From Beverwykella pulmonaria (Eukaryota > Ascomycota > Dothideomycetes > Pleosporales > Melanommataceae), in assembly GCA_001599595.1 (NCBI GenBank), contig BCHH01000002.1:1216390-1280389 (forward strand): a stretch of 64,000 nt of DNA, in the 5' to 3' direction. The number at the start of each line of letters is the position of its first letter. Position 1 is the stretch's first letter. This document shows positions 20,102-29,934 of the stretch, one piece after another. The position numbers were made by a program, and so were the translations under genes. Below the pieces are notes generated by a model, which had not been told where the DNA came from, made no database searches, and was given only the letters and a program-made list of their open reading frames with translations.

Positions 20102-21078
20102 CTATGTATAAGCATTTGGGAAGTTGGGGTAGCTTGGCGAACGTTGCTGACCTGTAGCAGCCGACTCATCAGGCTTCTGACGCTTGTCGGCATAGTCACC
20201 TGCAAGGAATGAGCCATCTGAGTTCGGGTGTTTTCCGTTGTTTGCAGACGGACCGTGCTGGGCTGCTGCTGCTGCCTGGGCGGCCATCTGGAGCTCTCCA
20301 ATCTGTCGCTCAGACAACCCCCCGTTGTTGGAAGGGCTACTCTGTTGCTGAGCCTGCTCTGGCTGAGGTTGTTGGGGAGCTTGGATGAGCGGGTTGGGGG
20401 GCTCGCCGTGGGAGCGCGATAAGTCAACGCCAGCGGGTGCCGGTGGGATCTCGCCCTGGGTCTCGAGGAGGCGCGATTGGAGGTTGATGATGTAGTCGCG
20501 CAATTGGTAGTTCTCGGTTTGGAGGGTCTTGTATAGCTCGCATAGCTGCTCGAACTCCTTGACCTGGTCCTTGAGTTGCTTAATGTACTCTTCTTTGCGC
20601 TGGCGGAAGGCACGCTGGGGATGTCAGGCGCGTTCAATGTTTACCTGGCGCAATACACGTACCTGCGCGGCGCGATTCTGCGCGGCGCGCTTCGATGTCG
20701 ATAGCTCGCGTCGCCCGCCCTTGCTGCGGCCCTCGCTCAGGTGTCCGTCGCCGCCGTCGCCTGCACTCATTGTCTGGTACGGGGATCCGGCTATTGCTGG
20801 GTCAATGGCGTGCTGTGGGCTGCCGCTGTGAGGATGCTGGGGTAGCGGCTGGGGAACTGAGGGCTGGCCAGCGCCAGCAGCGAGGAGGTGCTCTCTTAGA
20901 CCTTTGGTGACAGCGTTAGTAATCCATCTCGATGCGCAGTGGTGGCATAGCTTGGATGACTGGGGGATGTTTACTCATTTCAATGGACGGCTTATGATCC
21001 TGAGGACAGTTAGCAAGCCGTGATATTTTACAGTCAGCACGTTGGGGTCGTATGGCGTACCTGGGTGGGCTGTTGCAT
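20102..21078 (-). CDS. kapC: AP-1-like bZIP transcription factor, KapC type
   Basis: Exons (minus): 21061-21078, 20975-20999, 20663-20901 and 20102-20614, giving 795 nt and 264 aa. Introns of 61, 73 and 48 nt have ACTAAC or CTGAC branch sites. The short first exon gives MQQPTQ, and the first two junctions yield DHKPSIEMSLREHLLAAG. The basic region STSKRAAQNRAAQ-RAFRQRK (about residues 81-101) spans the third junction and is followed by a leucine zipper and ENYQLRDYIINLQSRLLETQGE, diagnostic for KapC. The Gln/Ala-rich tail is low complexity. The frame continues 75 codons upstream of 21078, so an earlier start (MPHGLPT...) is possible. An alternative 3' end uses a weak 50-nt intron at 20102-20151 and stops at 20055. 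Nuclear; the targets are not inferable here. Confidence 0.88.
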
Positions 21079-22351
21079 GCTAAAGGTGCGAATGGACGGA
21101 TACAAGGTAGGTAATCCGTGCGGCATCAAATCCAGCGGCGGGGCGCCGAGTTGACAACCTGCGTCGCGCCAGAGACCGGTTTCAGGATTAGGGCACCGGC
21201 GCGCGGCGAGGGTGGGTTGGTGTGGCGTCTGATTATTGAGCAGATGCTGGCAGTGCCGCGGATCGAGGATGCGGAAGCTGCTAGGAGAGCGAGCGCGTCG
21301 CAAGAGGGAGATGCCTAACGTCGTCGATTAGCTTCGTGACCGTTGGCGCGAGGACAGCGCGCCCCGGAGGGCAGGCCTGGCACCAGCACCAGCACCAGCA
21401 GCATGATCGCGAGGCTCGAGGCTTCGCGCGACACTGCGCGATGCTGGTGGATGCGATTGAACAAACTCACTGCTTCTGCTTCGTAAGAAATGTGTCAGCG
21501 ATGAGTTGTCAGCTCGGGGGGAGCAGCGGGCTTTATGGGTTTGGGGCGCTTGGCACGAGTACGGCTCGGCTCTCGGGCTCTGGTTTCACCCCTCGCACTC
21601 GCACCAGAGTCGGGGAACTGACGTTCTTTGACCGCGTCGCCGGCTGCAACAGGTGCCGCTATAGTGGCCAATAACTACCTTGGCAGGTCATTTGATGATG
21701 ATGTCCTGCTATCGCTATTGCTTGTGCTGACCAATCTGGGAGCTTTGCGCGGAGCGAGCGCACTTGCTTGTTCGGGTATTGTCTATTACAAGATTGCGAT
21801 GAGGTAATCCACGACCTCGCGTCCCTGCCGTCCATCCCGCGATATGGGCTACTTGGTCCTTTGCTGAGAACTCTCTTCGCCTTCTCCTTGGTGTGCTGCT
21901 CAATATTGGGCCCGCCGCTGCGCTCTTCCGGCTGTATTACGCACTGCACCAGCGCGCCCAGCCTAGCCTCTGCAAACGCCTGCAACTCGTGCCGGCATTA
22001 TCTCTGCACGCCGACATTAACGGAGATGCCACAGTGTCCAAAAACTCACCTTGCACGATGTTCTCGGGCGTGATACAGCATCTCAATAGATGATGGTTGC
22101 AGAGGCCATATCGAATCAACACAAGCGCGCGTTGGTGGCCCAACCCCGGTGCCAAGCTAAGCCTGCATCTTCTGCAGGGCCATCAGCATCTTCAACCTCT
22201 CTTTTGCAAGGCCTCTATGGCCGCATGTTCTCTGCATCCCATCTCAAATCAACCTTTCGTAGTGCCTGCCGGATTATTTGCCTTCCCTCTGCGGAAGACA
22301 GAGACGTGTTGTCCTTCGCCACGAGCACAAGCACGAGCACAAGCAGCCATA
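21079..22351. promoter_or_regulatory. Divergent promoter region, kapC / pterin dehydratase
   Basis: 1.27 kb between two divergent genes. No protein or RNA gene recognised. A repeated CACCAG unit occurs near 21380-21400, and a repeated GCACAA/GAGCAC unit near 22320-22345. Confidence 0.4.
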
Positions 22352-22984
22352 ATGAGATGCTCCAAACGCCTGCCCCAAGCGCTCGAGTAAGTCAACCCAA
22401 CATCACGGGAACGTAGACCTCTCGCCAGACCCCTACGTCCGTGATGACCTCAGAACGGAATCCAACTGACCTGCGCTGGTCTCAGACTCTCTGCCATCTG
22501 TCAGCGAGGATCCAAAATTGCACATCCTCCACGACTCCCCCGCAGATCGCCCCACGCTCTGCTGGCCAAGCCCGTAGCAACGTGTAGAGAGTTTAGCACG
22601 TCGACCTCTCGTGCGATGAGCTCTGCAAGCGACGAGGCACCCGGCATCATCTTCGCCGCAAACCAACCTGCTGACCTGCCGCATCGCGTTTCTAAACTGT
22701 CGGCATGGACCATCTTACCGTCGAAAAAGGGCATTGCTCGCCAATTCATCTTTCCTTCTTTTTCCGCAGCTTGGCGTTTCATGTCGTATGTCGCCGATGA
22801 GAGCAAACGTAAACGACACCACCCCTCATGGCATAATCTCTACAACCAAGTCACTATCGAGTGGACCACGCATAAGCCTGAAGGAATCAGCGTCAAAGAC
22901 GTCGAAATGGCCGAGTTCTGTGACATAACCGCCGAAAAAGTCGGACTTCAAGTGCAGGACCACAGAGCCGGATCCGCCGGCTAG
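22352..22984 (+). CDS. Pterin-4a-carbinolamine dehydratase with mitochondrial presequence
   Basis: Two exons, 22352-22386 and 22486-22984, giving 177 aa. The 99-nt intron starts GTAAGT and ends CTGAC...TCTCAG. The catalytic region is about residues 85-165: IARQFIFPSFSAAWRFM, then HHPSWHNLYNQVTIEWTTH and KPEGISVKDVEMAEFCD, matching the PCD/DCoH histidine motif. The first about 65 residues are rich in Arg, Ser and Ala, almost lack acidic residues and end CREFSTSTSRA, a classic mitochondrial targeting and cleavage pattern. An ATG at 22616 would give a 122-aa cytosolic form. PCD dehydrates 4a-hydroxytetrahydropterin. In organisms without aromatic amino acid hydroxylases its role is less clear and may concern molybdopterin or folate metabolism. 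Confidence 0.85.
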
Positions 22985-24639
22985 TCAGAGACCTCGCCTC
23001 CAGAATCTCGCCGAATGTTCGTTATCATGGAGTTTGCCATACCCACTAATCTAAAATGGTGTTACTTGCGATCAGCGTAGGCGCCGCAGTTAGCGGAGAT
23101 ACGTGCGTTTCCATATCTGCACGACGCGGGAGTCGGGATACGCCAACGTGGATGCTCTGAATCTCCAATGCTGAGCCGCAATATTGGGAGTTTTCACTGC
23201 CCCATGCAGTACTACCGGATCACCACTATGGGATCGGCATTCATGAGCGACCAACTGGGGGCTTATTGCGCGTCGCACTCTTCGTACACAGCGACATTCA
23301 TCTAACGCCCGAGTTGAACATATGAAAATCACGCCTCGCTCTTACGCCCCTCTATTCATCCAGTTAACCATGACGTCGCGGGAGCCGGAATTCGAGACAT
23401 CATCGTCCATCAATCAAATTTCTTAAACTCAGTTCCAACGCGATTTGAGTATGTAGTACTAAGCGCCAGTCTGGGTAAGAGGTCCCACGTTGCAATCTAA
23501 CCTCATTCGGGCCTTCTTGTGGAACTCCGCTTCCTTTTGATATCTCTCTGACATTCTTCGCGAATCGACGATTGTATTAATCCTTCCACTTCAAATATAG
23601 AAGTCTTGGACGGATCAGTCATACGCGTCCATACTAACAAATGAGTAATCCGCATGTACTACCCAACGACTCCCCAAAACCGGATTAAAATAATTATCCG
23701 GGAAGAGCTCTTGTGACCCAAACAATAAATTGCCACTTCAGGTTCTCGTCCAAGAATATACTGTTTTCCCTTGAGTAACTTCTAATCCACCTTTAGTCTA
23801 TCCACAATTATCCTTGCAACTTCCCAAAGCAATATAACCTCCCTTCCATCTCAACGTGATGCAATTACCCAACTTTACTCTTTGTCCAGGGACTTCTGAC
23901 TCCCTTTTTGTAGGGTTTCTATCGCCACTTTTGGAGTCGATTGCGCCCAAAGCGCCAAGTCGAACCCCTGCAACCCCACCTCTCGAGCAGTAATTTGCGC
24001 CGTTAGGAGCTTGATTTCTTTCCGCAAAAGGCAGACTTTGTCTAACTATTCTGACTGATATCCGAGAACGGACTTACCCTGTTTTGTCTTAGGACCACAC
24101 GTCACAGTCCGCCTTACGTAATATCAATCGGCGCTTTTTAAGAGCGTCGCATATCAAACCGTTTAACTGGTTCGATTTGGTATTGTTAGAAGCTAATAGC
24201 TTTAACTCTAAATTTCTGTTACGGTATATATGTTATTCTATACGCACCTCACCCTATTGGGTTCACTGCACCTTTTTAGGTAGCGCTGGTCGAGTGGTAT
24301 AGAGCTTGCTCATCAATTTCCTTCTACTAATAGCGTAGGTATCTTCTGCGAATATTTCGAGATTAATTTGCAAGTATAAGTGGGAGTATGATGATTGTAT
24401 TGTAGTGTATGGTTGTTAGGTTAGTCGAAAATGGAGCTCTACATACAGGTAGTGGTTGGGATGCCGAACTCTGGTGATTGCCAATAGGCCATATTTGCTT
24501 ACATAACTCTATACTTATTAAAAATACGTCTACCTGTTTTGGCCCCCCATCTCGTAGCTCATCTTCAACTTCTGTCCTTTTGTTTTCCTCCCATCTGACT
24601 GACACTCTACGAAGGTCCAGCACTTTACGTCTCTTTACA
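22985..24639. other. Intergenic, 1.65 kb
   Basis: No gene seen. The second half is AT-rich with many short T and A runs, and no frame has recognisable similarity. Confidence 0.5.
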
Positions 24640-25916
24640 ATGACTAATGGTCCCAAAGTATCGACCGCGCTGCGCAGGTTGGAGGAATTGCGAACCATCC
24701 ATCTTGACCTTGGAGCGGCGCGTGACGACCTGAAACACATATTTTTACGCTATACCAACTTATTATTTGTTTTCGTTATCGCCGGCTTCGCTGTGCAGTA
24801 CACCAACCAGCAGTCCACAGTGATATTTGCGATCAATATGTTAGCCATTTTTCCATCTTCGATTTTGATGGGTGTCGGTTTGAAAAGTATGAGACAGCGA
24901 TACGGTGGGATGGTAGAAGCGGTATTGTACATGACGTTCGGGTACGTCAAGGGCTTAACAATCTCAGTAATAGTTTAAGTGAGTTGACCTCATTTGCTAC
25001 AGCAACGCCGTCAACCTTGTAACATCAGTCATCCTCCTCAGGAAGCGACAAATCAAATTGCTGCAGACTTCGCTTATTGGAGGCATCCTATCGAACATGC
25101 ATCTGATGCTCGGCTTGGGGTTCGTCGCTGGAGGCATACGTGCAATGGAGAGGGCCTACAATGAGAATTTGTCCAGCAAATTCGGCTCTCTTCTTACTCT
25201 ATCTGTGACTGGTCTGGTTCTCCCTACGGCTAGCCAACTCCTTGCCAAACCTGTAACAGGTGGGATTGTGAAGCAGTCCCGGTCGATTGCGATCGTCTTC
25301 AATCTCGTATATTTTGGACTGCTATGGTTTCAACTCAAGACACATCACAATCTATTCGAAACGTACTGCGATGACGAGGAAGAGGGAACAGAGGCCGGAC
25401 AGCGAAAGAAGCAGCTTACGGTTGGGAGTGCGATTACTACTATTGCTGTATCAACCACTCTCGTCGGCTTCAATACGTACTTCGCAGTAAATAGCCTCGA
25501 AGGATTGTTGAACCAGACAGGTCTGACCACGAGTTTTGTTGGGATAGTGTTACTCCCTCTTTTCACCAATGACTTGGAGCCAATAATGGCGGCATACCAC
25601 GGCGACATGGACCTTTGCCTCCAGGCCACAGTCGGCAAGTGTATCCAGAATACGCTGTTTGTTATCCCTGTTGTGGTAATAATCGGATGGGGGATGGGCA
25701 TTGATGAAATGACGCTGGACTTCAATGGCTTCGATGTTGCGGCCTTATTTGCATCCGCACTCTATATTGCATTCCTTACTAATAATGGCAAATCAGACTG
25801 GTGAGTTTCAAGCTGGAACATTTGACCTGATATCTCTAACAATTCCTAGGTTCGAGGGAGTGGCCCTGTTAGCCATGTTTATTATTATCTCCATCTCAGC
25901 CTATTACATCGAATAG
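24640..25916 (+). CDS. Ca2+/H+ exchanger-like (CaCA/CAX) membrane protein, divergent
   Basis: Three exons, 24640-24941, 25003-25800 and 25850-25916, giving 388 aa. Introns are 61 nt (GTACGT...TACAG) and 49 nt (GTGAGT...CTAAC...CCTAG). About ten hydrophobic segments are visible, with an acidic loop (YCDDEEEGTEAGQRKK) in the middle as in Vcx1-type vacuolar exchangers. The first repeat reads GNAVNLVTS (about residues 101-109). The family consensus is GNA-x-E, and that essential glutamate is Asn here. The second repeat reads TNDLEP (about 289), keeping Glu but losing the Gly-Asn-Ala context. The C-terminus reaches the last membrane segment, so the gene appears full length. Transport activity is doubtful without the first glutamate. 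The last exon adjoins an assembly gap and a Crypton. Confidence 0.8.
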
Positions 25917-25974
25917 TTTAGTAGTGGAGCATTACACCTATACTACCTGAAATAGTTATGGGTTATATGGGGGT
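25880..25974 (+). repeat. 95-bp sequence duplicated across the N gap, left copy
   Basis: Contains the last codons of the exchanger gene and its 3' flank. It is identical base for base to 26075-26169 on the other side of the gap, which points to two contigs that overlap but were not merged. Confidence 0.9.
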
Positions 25975-26074
25975 NNNNNNNNNNNNNNNNNNNNNNNNNN
26001 NNNNNNNNNNNNNNNNNNNNNNNNNNNNNNNNNNNNNNNNNNNNNNNNNNNNNNNNNNNNNNNNNNNNNNNNNN
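25975..26074. other. Assembly gap of exactly 100 N
   Basis: A run of 100 N, the conventional size for a gap of unknown length. Because both flanks share the same 95 bp, the true gap may be zero or negative. Confidence 0.98.
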
Positions 26075-26169
26075 TATTATTATCTCCATCTCAGCCTATT
26101 ACATCGAATAGTTTAGTAGTGGAGCATTACACCTATACTACCTGAAATAGTTATGGGTTATATGGGGGT
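26075..26169 (+). repeat. 95-bp sequence duplicated across the N gap, right copy
   Basis: Identical to 25880-25974. Includes a second copy of the final codons and stop of the exchanger gene. It ends in the 15-bp sequence GGGTTATATGGGGGT that recurs at the far end of the Crypton. Confidence 0.9.
26155..26169 (+). repeat. 15-bp direct repeat, left end of Crypton
   Basis: GGGTTATATGGGGGT. The same 15 bases in the same orientation occur at 28748-28762. A third copy, at 25960-25974, is part of the probable assembly duplication. Confidence 0.8.
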
Positions 26170-26393
26170 TGATTTGTTAGCGAGATCACGCGCGATAGTA
26201 AGCGAGAACACCAAACCTCCGTGATAACCTCTGGTATACTGCAAGTCTTGGCACCCCCGGAGGGCCGCTTTTTTTCTACTTTTACACTATTTGTAAAGCA
26301 AAATAGGGGCAAAAATGCAGGCAATATGGAAGCGCATAGCTATAGCATTAACTACAAAGTACACTTTTTCTGCCTATTAAGCAGCTTGTACAG

Positions 26394-28682
26394 CTAATAG
26401 AGCGACAATTTAGCCCACTGCCAAACAAGCTCTACTTCCTCCACTGCCGCGCCTGTACTAATGCCCTGTGCCTGCCGTCTCCAAACCTCGTCAATAATAA
26501 CCTTCCGCCGTCCATATAGCACCTGCTCGCTATGCCTCTGACGCCAGCGCAGCCCATACAGATCCTCTAGTCCTTGCACAGACAGGCCACCTGCTAGGCC
26601 TACCATCCACTCCCTCCACAGCTGCGGGACGGTTGCCACTGCGCGGGAGAGGACGTACAGCGGCGGCGGCAGTAGCAGCGGCAGTGGCGGTGGTGATAGC
26701 GGTGATAGCGGCTCCTGCAGTGAGGGAGTGGCCGCGGGAGAAGGGGAGGCTAATGCAGAGTGGAAGGACCTCACCGCCGTCGCAGCAGAAGCAGGCGTGG
26801 TAGAGCCAGAAGCTGCCATAATTATACGGCGCGTAGGATGTAGAGTCAGCAATATGCAGCCCTCAAGCAAGTCTCCTAGCCGTATGTCAATGCTGTTGAG
26901 CCGCTCTCTCGTTTCCGCGCCCTAGTTGCTGACGTCTCGCGCAAGGCTCTAGTGCAGGATGCTAAGGCGTTCAGCAATAGCAGGCAGTGTCTTCTAGATC
27001 TGCACTTCTTCAGGCTCCTCCACGTCTAGTAGTGAGAGCTCCACGTCCTTCGCAAACGCTAGGTAGTCAGCTTAGGCGAAGATAGGGTTAGCCTAGATTA
27101 GATGCGCAGGGAACTCCTGTCTTATAATAACTAAGTCCTAAAGGAGGATAATGCAGAGCTGCTGCAGCAAACGCAGGAAGCCCTAAGCCGCGAGGTCTTT
27201 GCGGTCTTCTGTTGCCTCATCACCCTACTGCTTCTTGTTATCCGCGTACAAGTTAAACCACGCCAGCCCTTCGTCAACAAAGGGCCACACAGCCTGCTTA
27301 AGTAATCGCGGAGGCAGCACCTTCGCCCGTGGCAGGTAGAAGCTGCCCTGCGCAGACAGGTTAAAGCCAGCCATGCTTTGCATGAACTTGCGCGGGAGGT
27401 AGGTAAGATAGCAGTTTGTTAGGGCGTCACTATTCTACCGTCCCGCATGGCAGATTTGGCCCTTACTAACGCCCTTAAGCTCAGCGTGCTTTGCTCCTTG
27501 CAACTAACCTGCGTGTGTTTTCTTTAGCGACATAACGTTTGCCCTAGCAAACATCTTGTTAATCTAGTCTAACTGCGTGTTGTACGCCATCTTCTTTGCT
27601 GCATGCTCCCCCTTGACTAGGTGCAGGTTGTACCACAGCTCACGCTGACAGAAGCTAGGAGGCGGCTCGCCCACGACGTTCTAGCAGTAGAAGAGGTAGA
27701 AAGCGGTGTGAGCTATAGTGCAGAGCAGCGGATTTCAGTGCCTTATGACAGCTCTGTACTCCAGCCACCCCATTAGGTTTGTCTTGCTGTTGTCCATAAT
27801 TATAATTATTAGGTAGCAGGGCGTTAGGCCTTTGTCTAGCAGCAGGACTGTAAAGAAGTTAGGGAGTTCAGCCCCTAGGCGCGCCTTACTCTGCAGAAGC
27901 ATGTTGTGGGCAAGCAGGAAGTTAGTAGCAGTGCGCAGGTACAGCTCTGTTGACTGCTTCTACTACTACTTCTTCCCCTAGCGGTAACCCTCCCAGCAGA
28001 ACTACACAGCATTAATTATCTTTGCCTTAGTGTAGCTGTCCTGCAGCATCCCCGCGGCCCTGTTAGCAAACTTAAGCCACCACCGCCTATGCTTAGTGCG
28101 CTTGCAAGCCCTTAGCAGGCTGTTTAGGCCCTCTCCGCGCAGGGTTGGATGCAGGTTTATGCCCTTACTCTTTTGGAAGGACTACACGTCAACAATAGCA
28201 GCTACGTACGACTTAACCACGCTAACTCCCAGCGTCTGCTGGACAGGTTCACCGTCTACAGTAGTACAATCCTCCTTCTTATACCGCGAGGCCCAAAGTT
28301 CCTAGTCTAGGACGCGCTTATTCAGGAACTAGATTAGCTTATTTTCACGCACAAGCTTACCATCTTTAAATCCCTTCTCAGCGCAGAATTCCTGCCACTC
28401 CTTCTGCTTTGGATTATACGTCCTGTTTGTGTTTTTAGGCCGCGTCTTACGCGCCTGCGCAAGCGCGCGCGCGCCCTGCGCGAAGAGCTCAACGTTAAGG
28501 GCCGCATGACGCTCAGCAGCGCTGGTAGGGGCGGGGAGCGTCGTCGTCGTCGTCGTTGTCGTTGTCGTCGTCGTCGCCGCCGCCGTCAGCGGGGTCGTCC
28601 CTAAGGCTTCCATGGCGGGNGGGGGGAGGGAGGAGAGGGGAGAGGGGGAAGGCATGGTCAACGCGGTTGCACGTGATGGCAA
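26394..28682 (-). pseudogene. Crypton tyrosine recombinase with GCR1_C domain, stop-riddled
   Basis: One reading frame of 763 codons runs through without any frameshift but contains about 21 internal stops by my reading: about 19 TAG, one TGA and one TAA. The N-terminal part has a poly-Thr tract (trinucleotide repeat about 28535-28575, with one ambiguous base at 28620), then TNRTYNPKQKEWQEFC, SVVKSYVAAIVDV and HPTLRGEG. The recombinase core shows MGWLEYRAVIRH, KKTHAG, a GR-stop-N site and YLTYLPRKFM. The C-terminus has LWREWMVGLAGG...LEDLYGLRWRQ...RRKVIIDEV, the GCR1_C signature. Stops fall where relatives usually have Gln or Trp, as expected from CAG-to-TAG and TGG-to-TAG transitions (RIP-like). 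The element cannot encode an active recombinase unless TAG is read through. Confidence 0.8.
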
Positions 28683-28747
28683 GCTTTAGAAGGGGGGAGA
28701 AGATAACTGGGGAATAATCGCGGCAGGGGGGGCTCTCTAATAACTGT

Positions 28748-28762
28748 GGGTTATATGGGGGT
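28748..28762 (+). repeat. 15-bp direct repeat, right end of Crypton
   Basis: GGGTTATATGGGGGT, matching 26155-26169 exactly and in the same orientation. Confidence 0.8.
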
Positions 28763-29934
28763 CGGGGCGCTGAATAACCGAGGTTCTCGGGGGGGGTCTG
28801 CGATAACCGAGCGTCTCGCGAGATCTCGCGACCCCTTGATAATTAGCTTTCTACTTACTTAGGGGCGGCTGAGATCCTTGGGGGCTTATTGTAATAGATT
28901 TTTAGAAGTTTCTCTTCAGTAGTTCTGTGATGGGCTAGGCCCATGCATATACCCACGTATTATGTTTCTTCACTCCAATTTTCCTCCTTTAGAACAACGG
29001 GTAATCATCGGGCCTCCCCCATACTATCCATTTCAGCCGACTTGGAGGTCCTCTAGGACAAGCCTTGAGGCGCCCACACAGACAAAACCACACGACTGTT
29101 GAACGTCAAACACACATACACACCCAACCTAAAATCGCTTTCTCTCCTTCGCTCCCACTAAACAACCTCTCAACACCCCCATACCTCCACCAACGTCTCC
29201 GAGCACCATATATCCCCAATCCGCCCTAGCCTCCACCAAATAACATCCCTCCACATCCCGTATTTAGCCCAAAACCAAACCCACATCGGTGAACCTCCCC
29301 CATCAAGTCCCTCCTCCGCACGCCTCGCCTCGCCTCGCCTCACAAGATCACTAATACCTTAGAAATCAAAACGCCGAGACCCAACACCAAGCGAGAGAGT
29401 TGAGTATCCGAATCGAGATGTGGGCGTGCTAAACGGGACTGGTCATGATTACGCTGTCCGAGAATTCTCCTCGGCCCCGCATTCTACTGACTATTTCCGG
29501 AGCGGTAGTGGTCGGAGGAAAAATGGTAGACGGAACGAAGCCGCCGTTGACGTCTTTGTCATGCTAGGTTCGGCCGAGGAATAGTACGGTAGTGTCATCA
29601 GTGTTCAGCACATTGCCAGCTTTGGCTTTGGCATAATTTTGCTATTAGAAGTGGACCTTATTGTATGTCATACATGTAGCCCGCCCGACTATTCCTTTTG
29701 GTCTACCAAAGTCACTTCATTACTGAGCTTGGAAGCCCAAAATCCTGAAATCGAGAAGCGCAAACACAGGCCCAGATATTGAGTAAACGTAAATATTCAA
29801 TAAATCGTAAACCCTCTAACCGCTCCAACTATTCCTGGCAAGTCCAATATGCACTTGGTGATCGCACCCAGTCCAACTACCCTCTCCCCTCTCCTCTTTT
29901 GCTCTAAAAAACCCCTCCACCCTCCCTCGGAACT
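28763..29934. other. Intergenic between Crypton and ARP8
   Basis: No gene seen. It contains short GATAACCGAG repeats beside the element, a C-rich, A-rich tract (29060-29300) and a small CGCCT tandem repeat (about 29324-29341). Confidence 0.5.

Larger units (their letters stand above)
26155..28762 (-). mobile_element. Crypton (tyrosine-recombinase DNA transposon), degenerate
   Basis: A 2.6-kb element bounded by direct 15-bp copies of GGGTTATATGGGGGT (26155-26169 and 28748-28762). It encodes on the minus strand a tyrosine-recombinase-like protein ending in a GCR1_C DNA-binding domain, the combination that defines fungal Cryptons. Cryptons integrate by site-specific recombination and lack terminal inverted repeats, consistent with what is seen. 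It sits just beyond the stop codon of the exchanger gene. The exact ends are inferred from the repeats only, and further GATAACCGAG-type sequence lies just outside the right copy (28775-28812). Confidence 0.75.

Noticed and set aside
25880..26169. Genuine tandem duplication of the exchanger 3' end
   Set aside because: Perfect identity, contig-edge position and a default-size gap favour an assembly artefact; not excluded without reads.
26155..28762. DDE transposon or retroelement instead of a Crypton
   Set aside because: No terminal inverted repeats or LTRs, no DDE or reverse transcriptase motifs; GCR1_C and recombinase features fit a Crypton.
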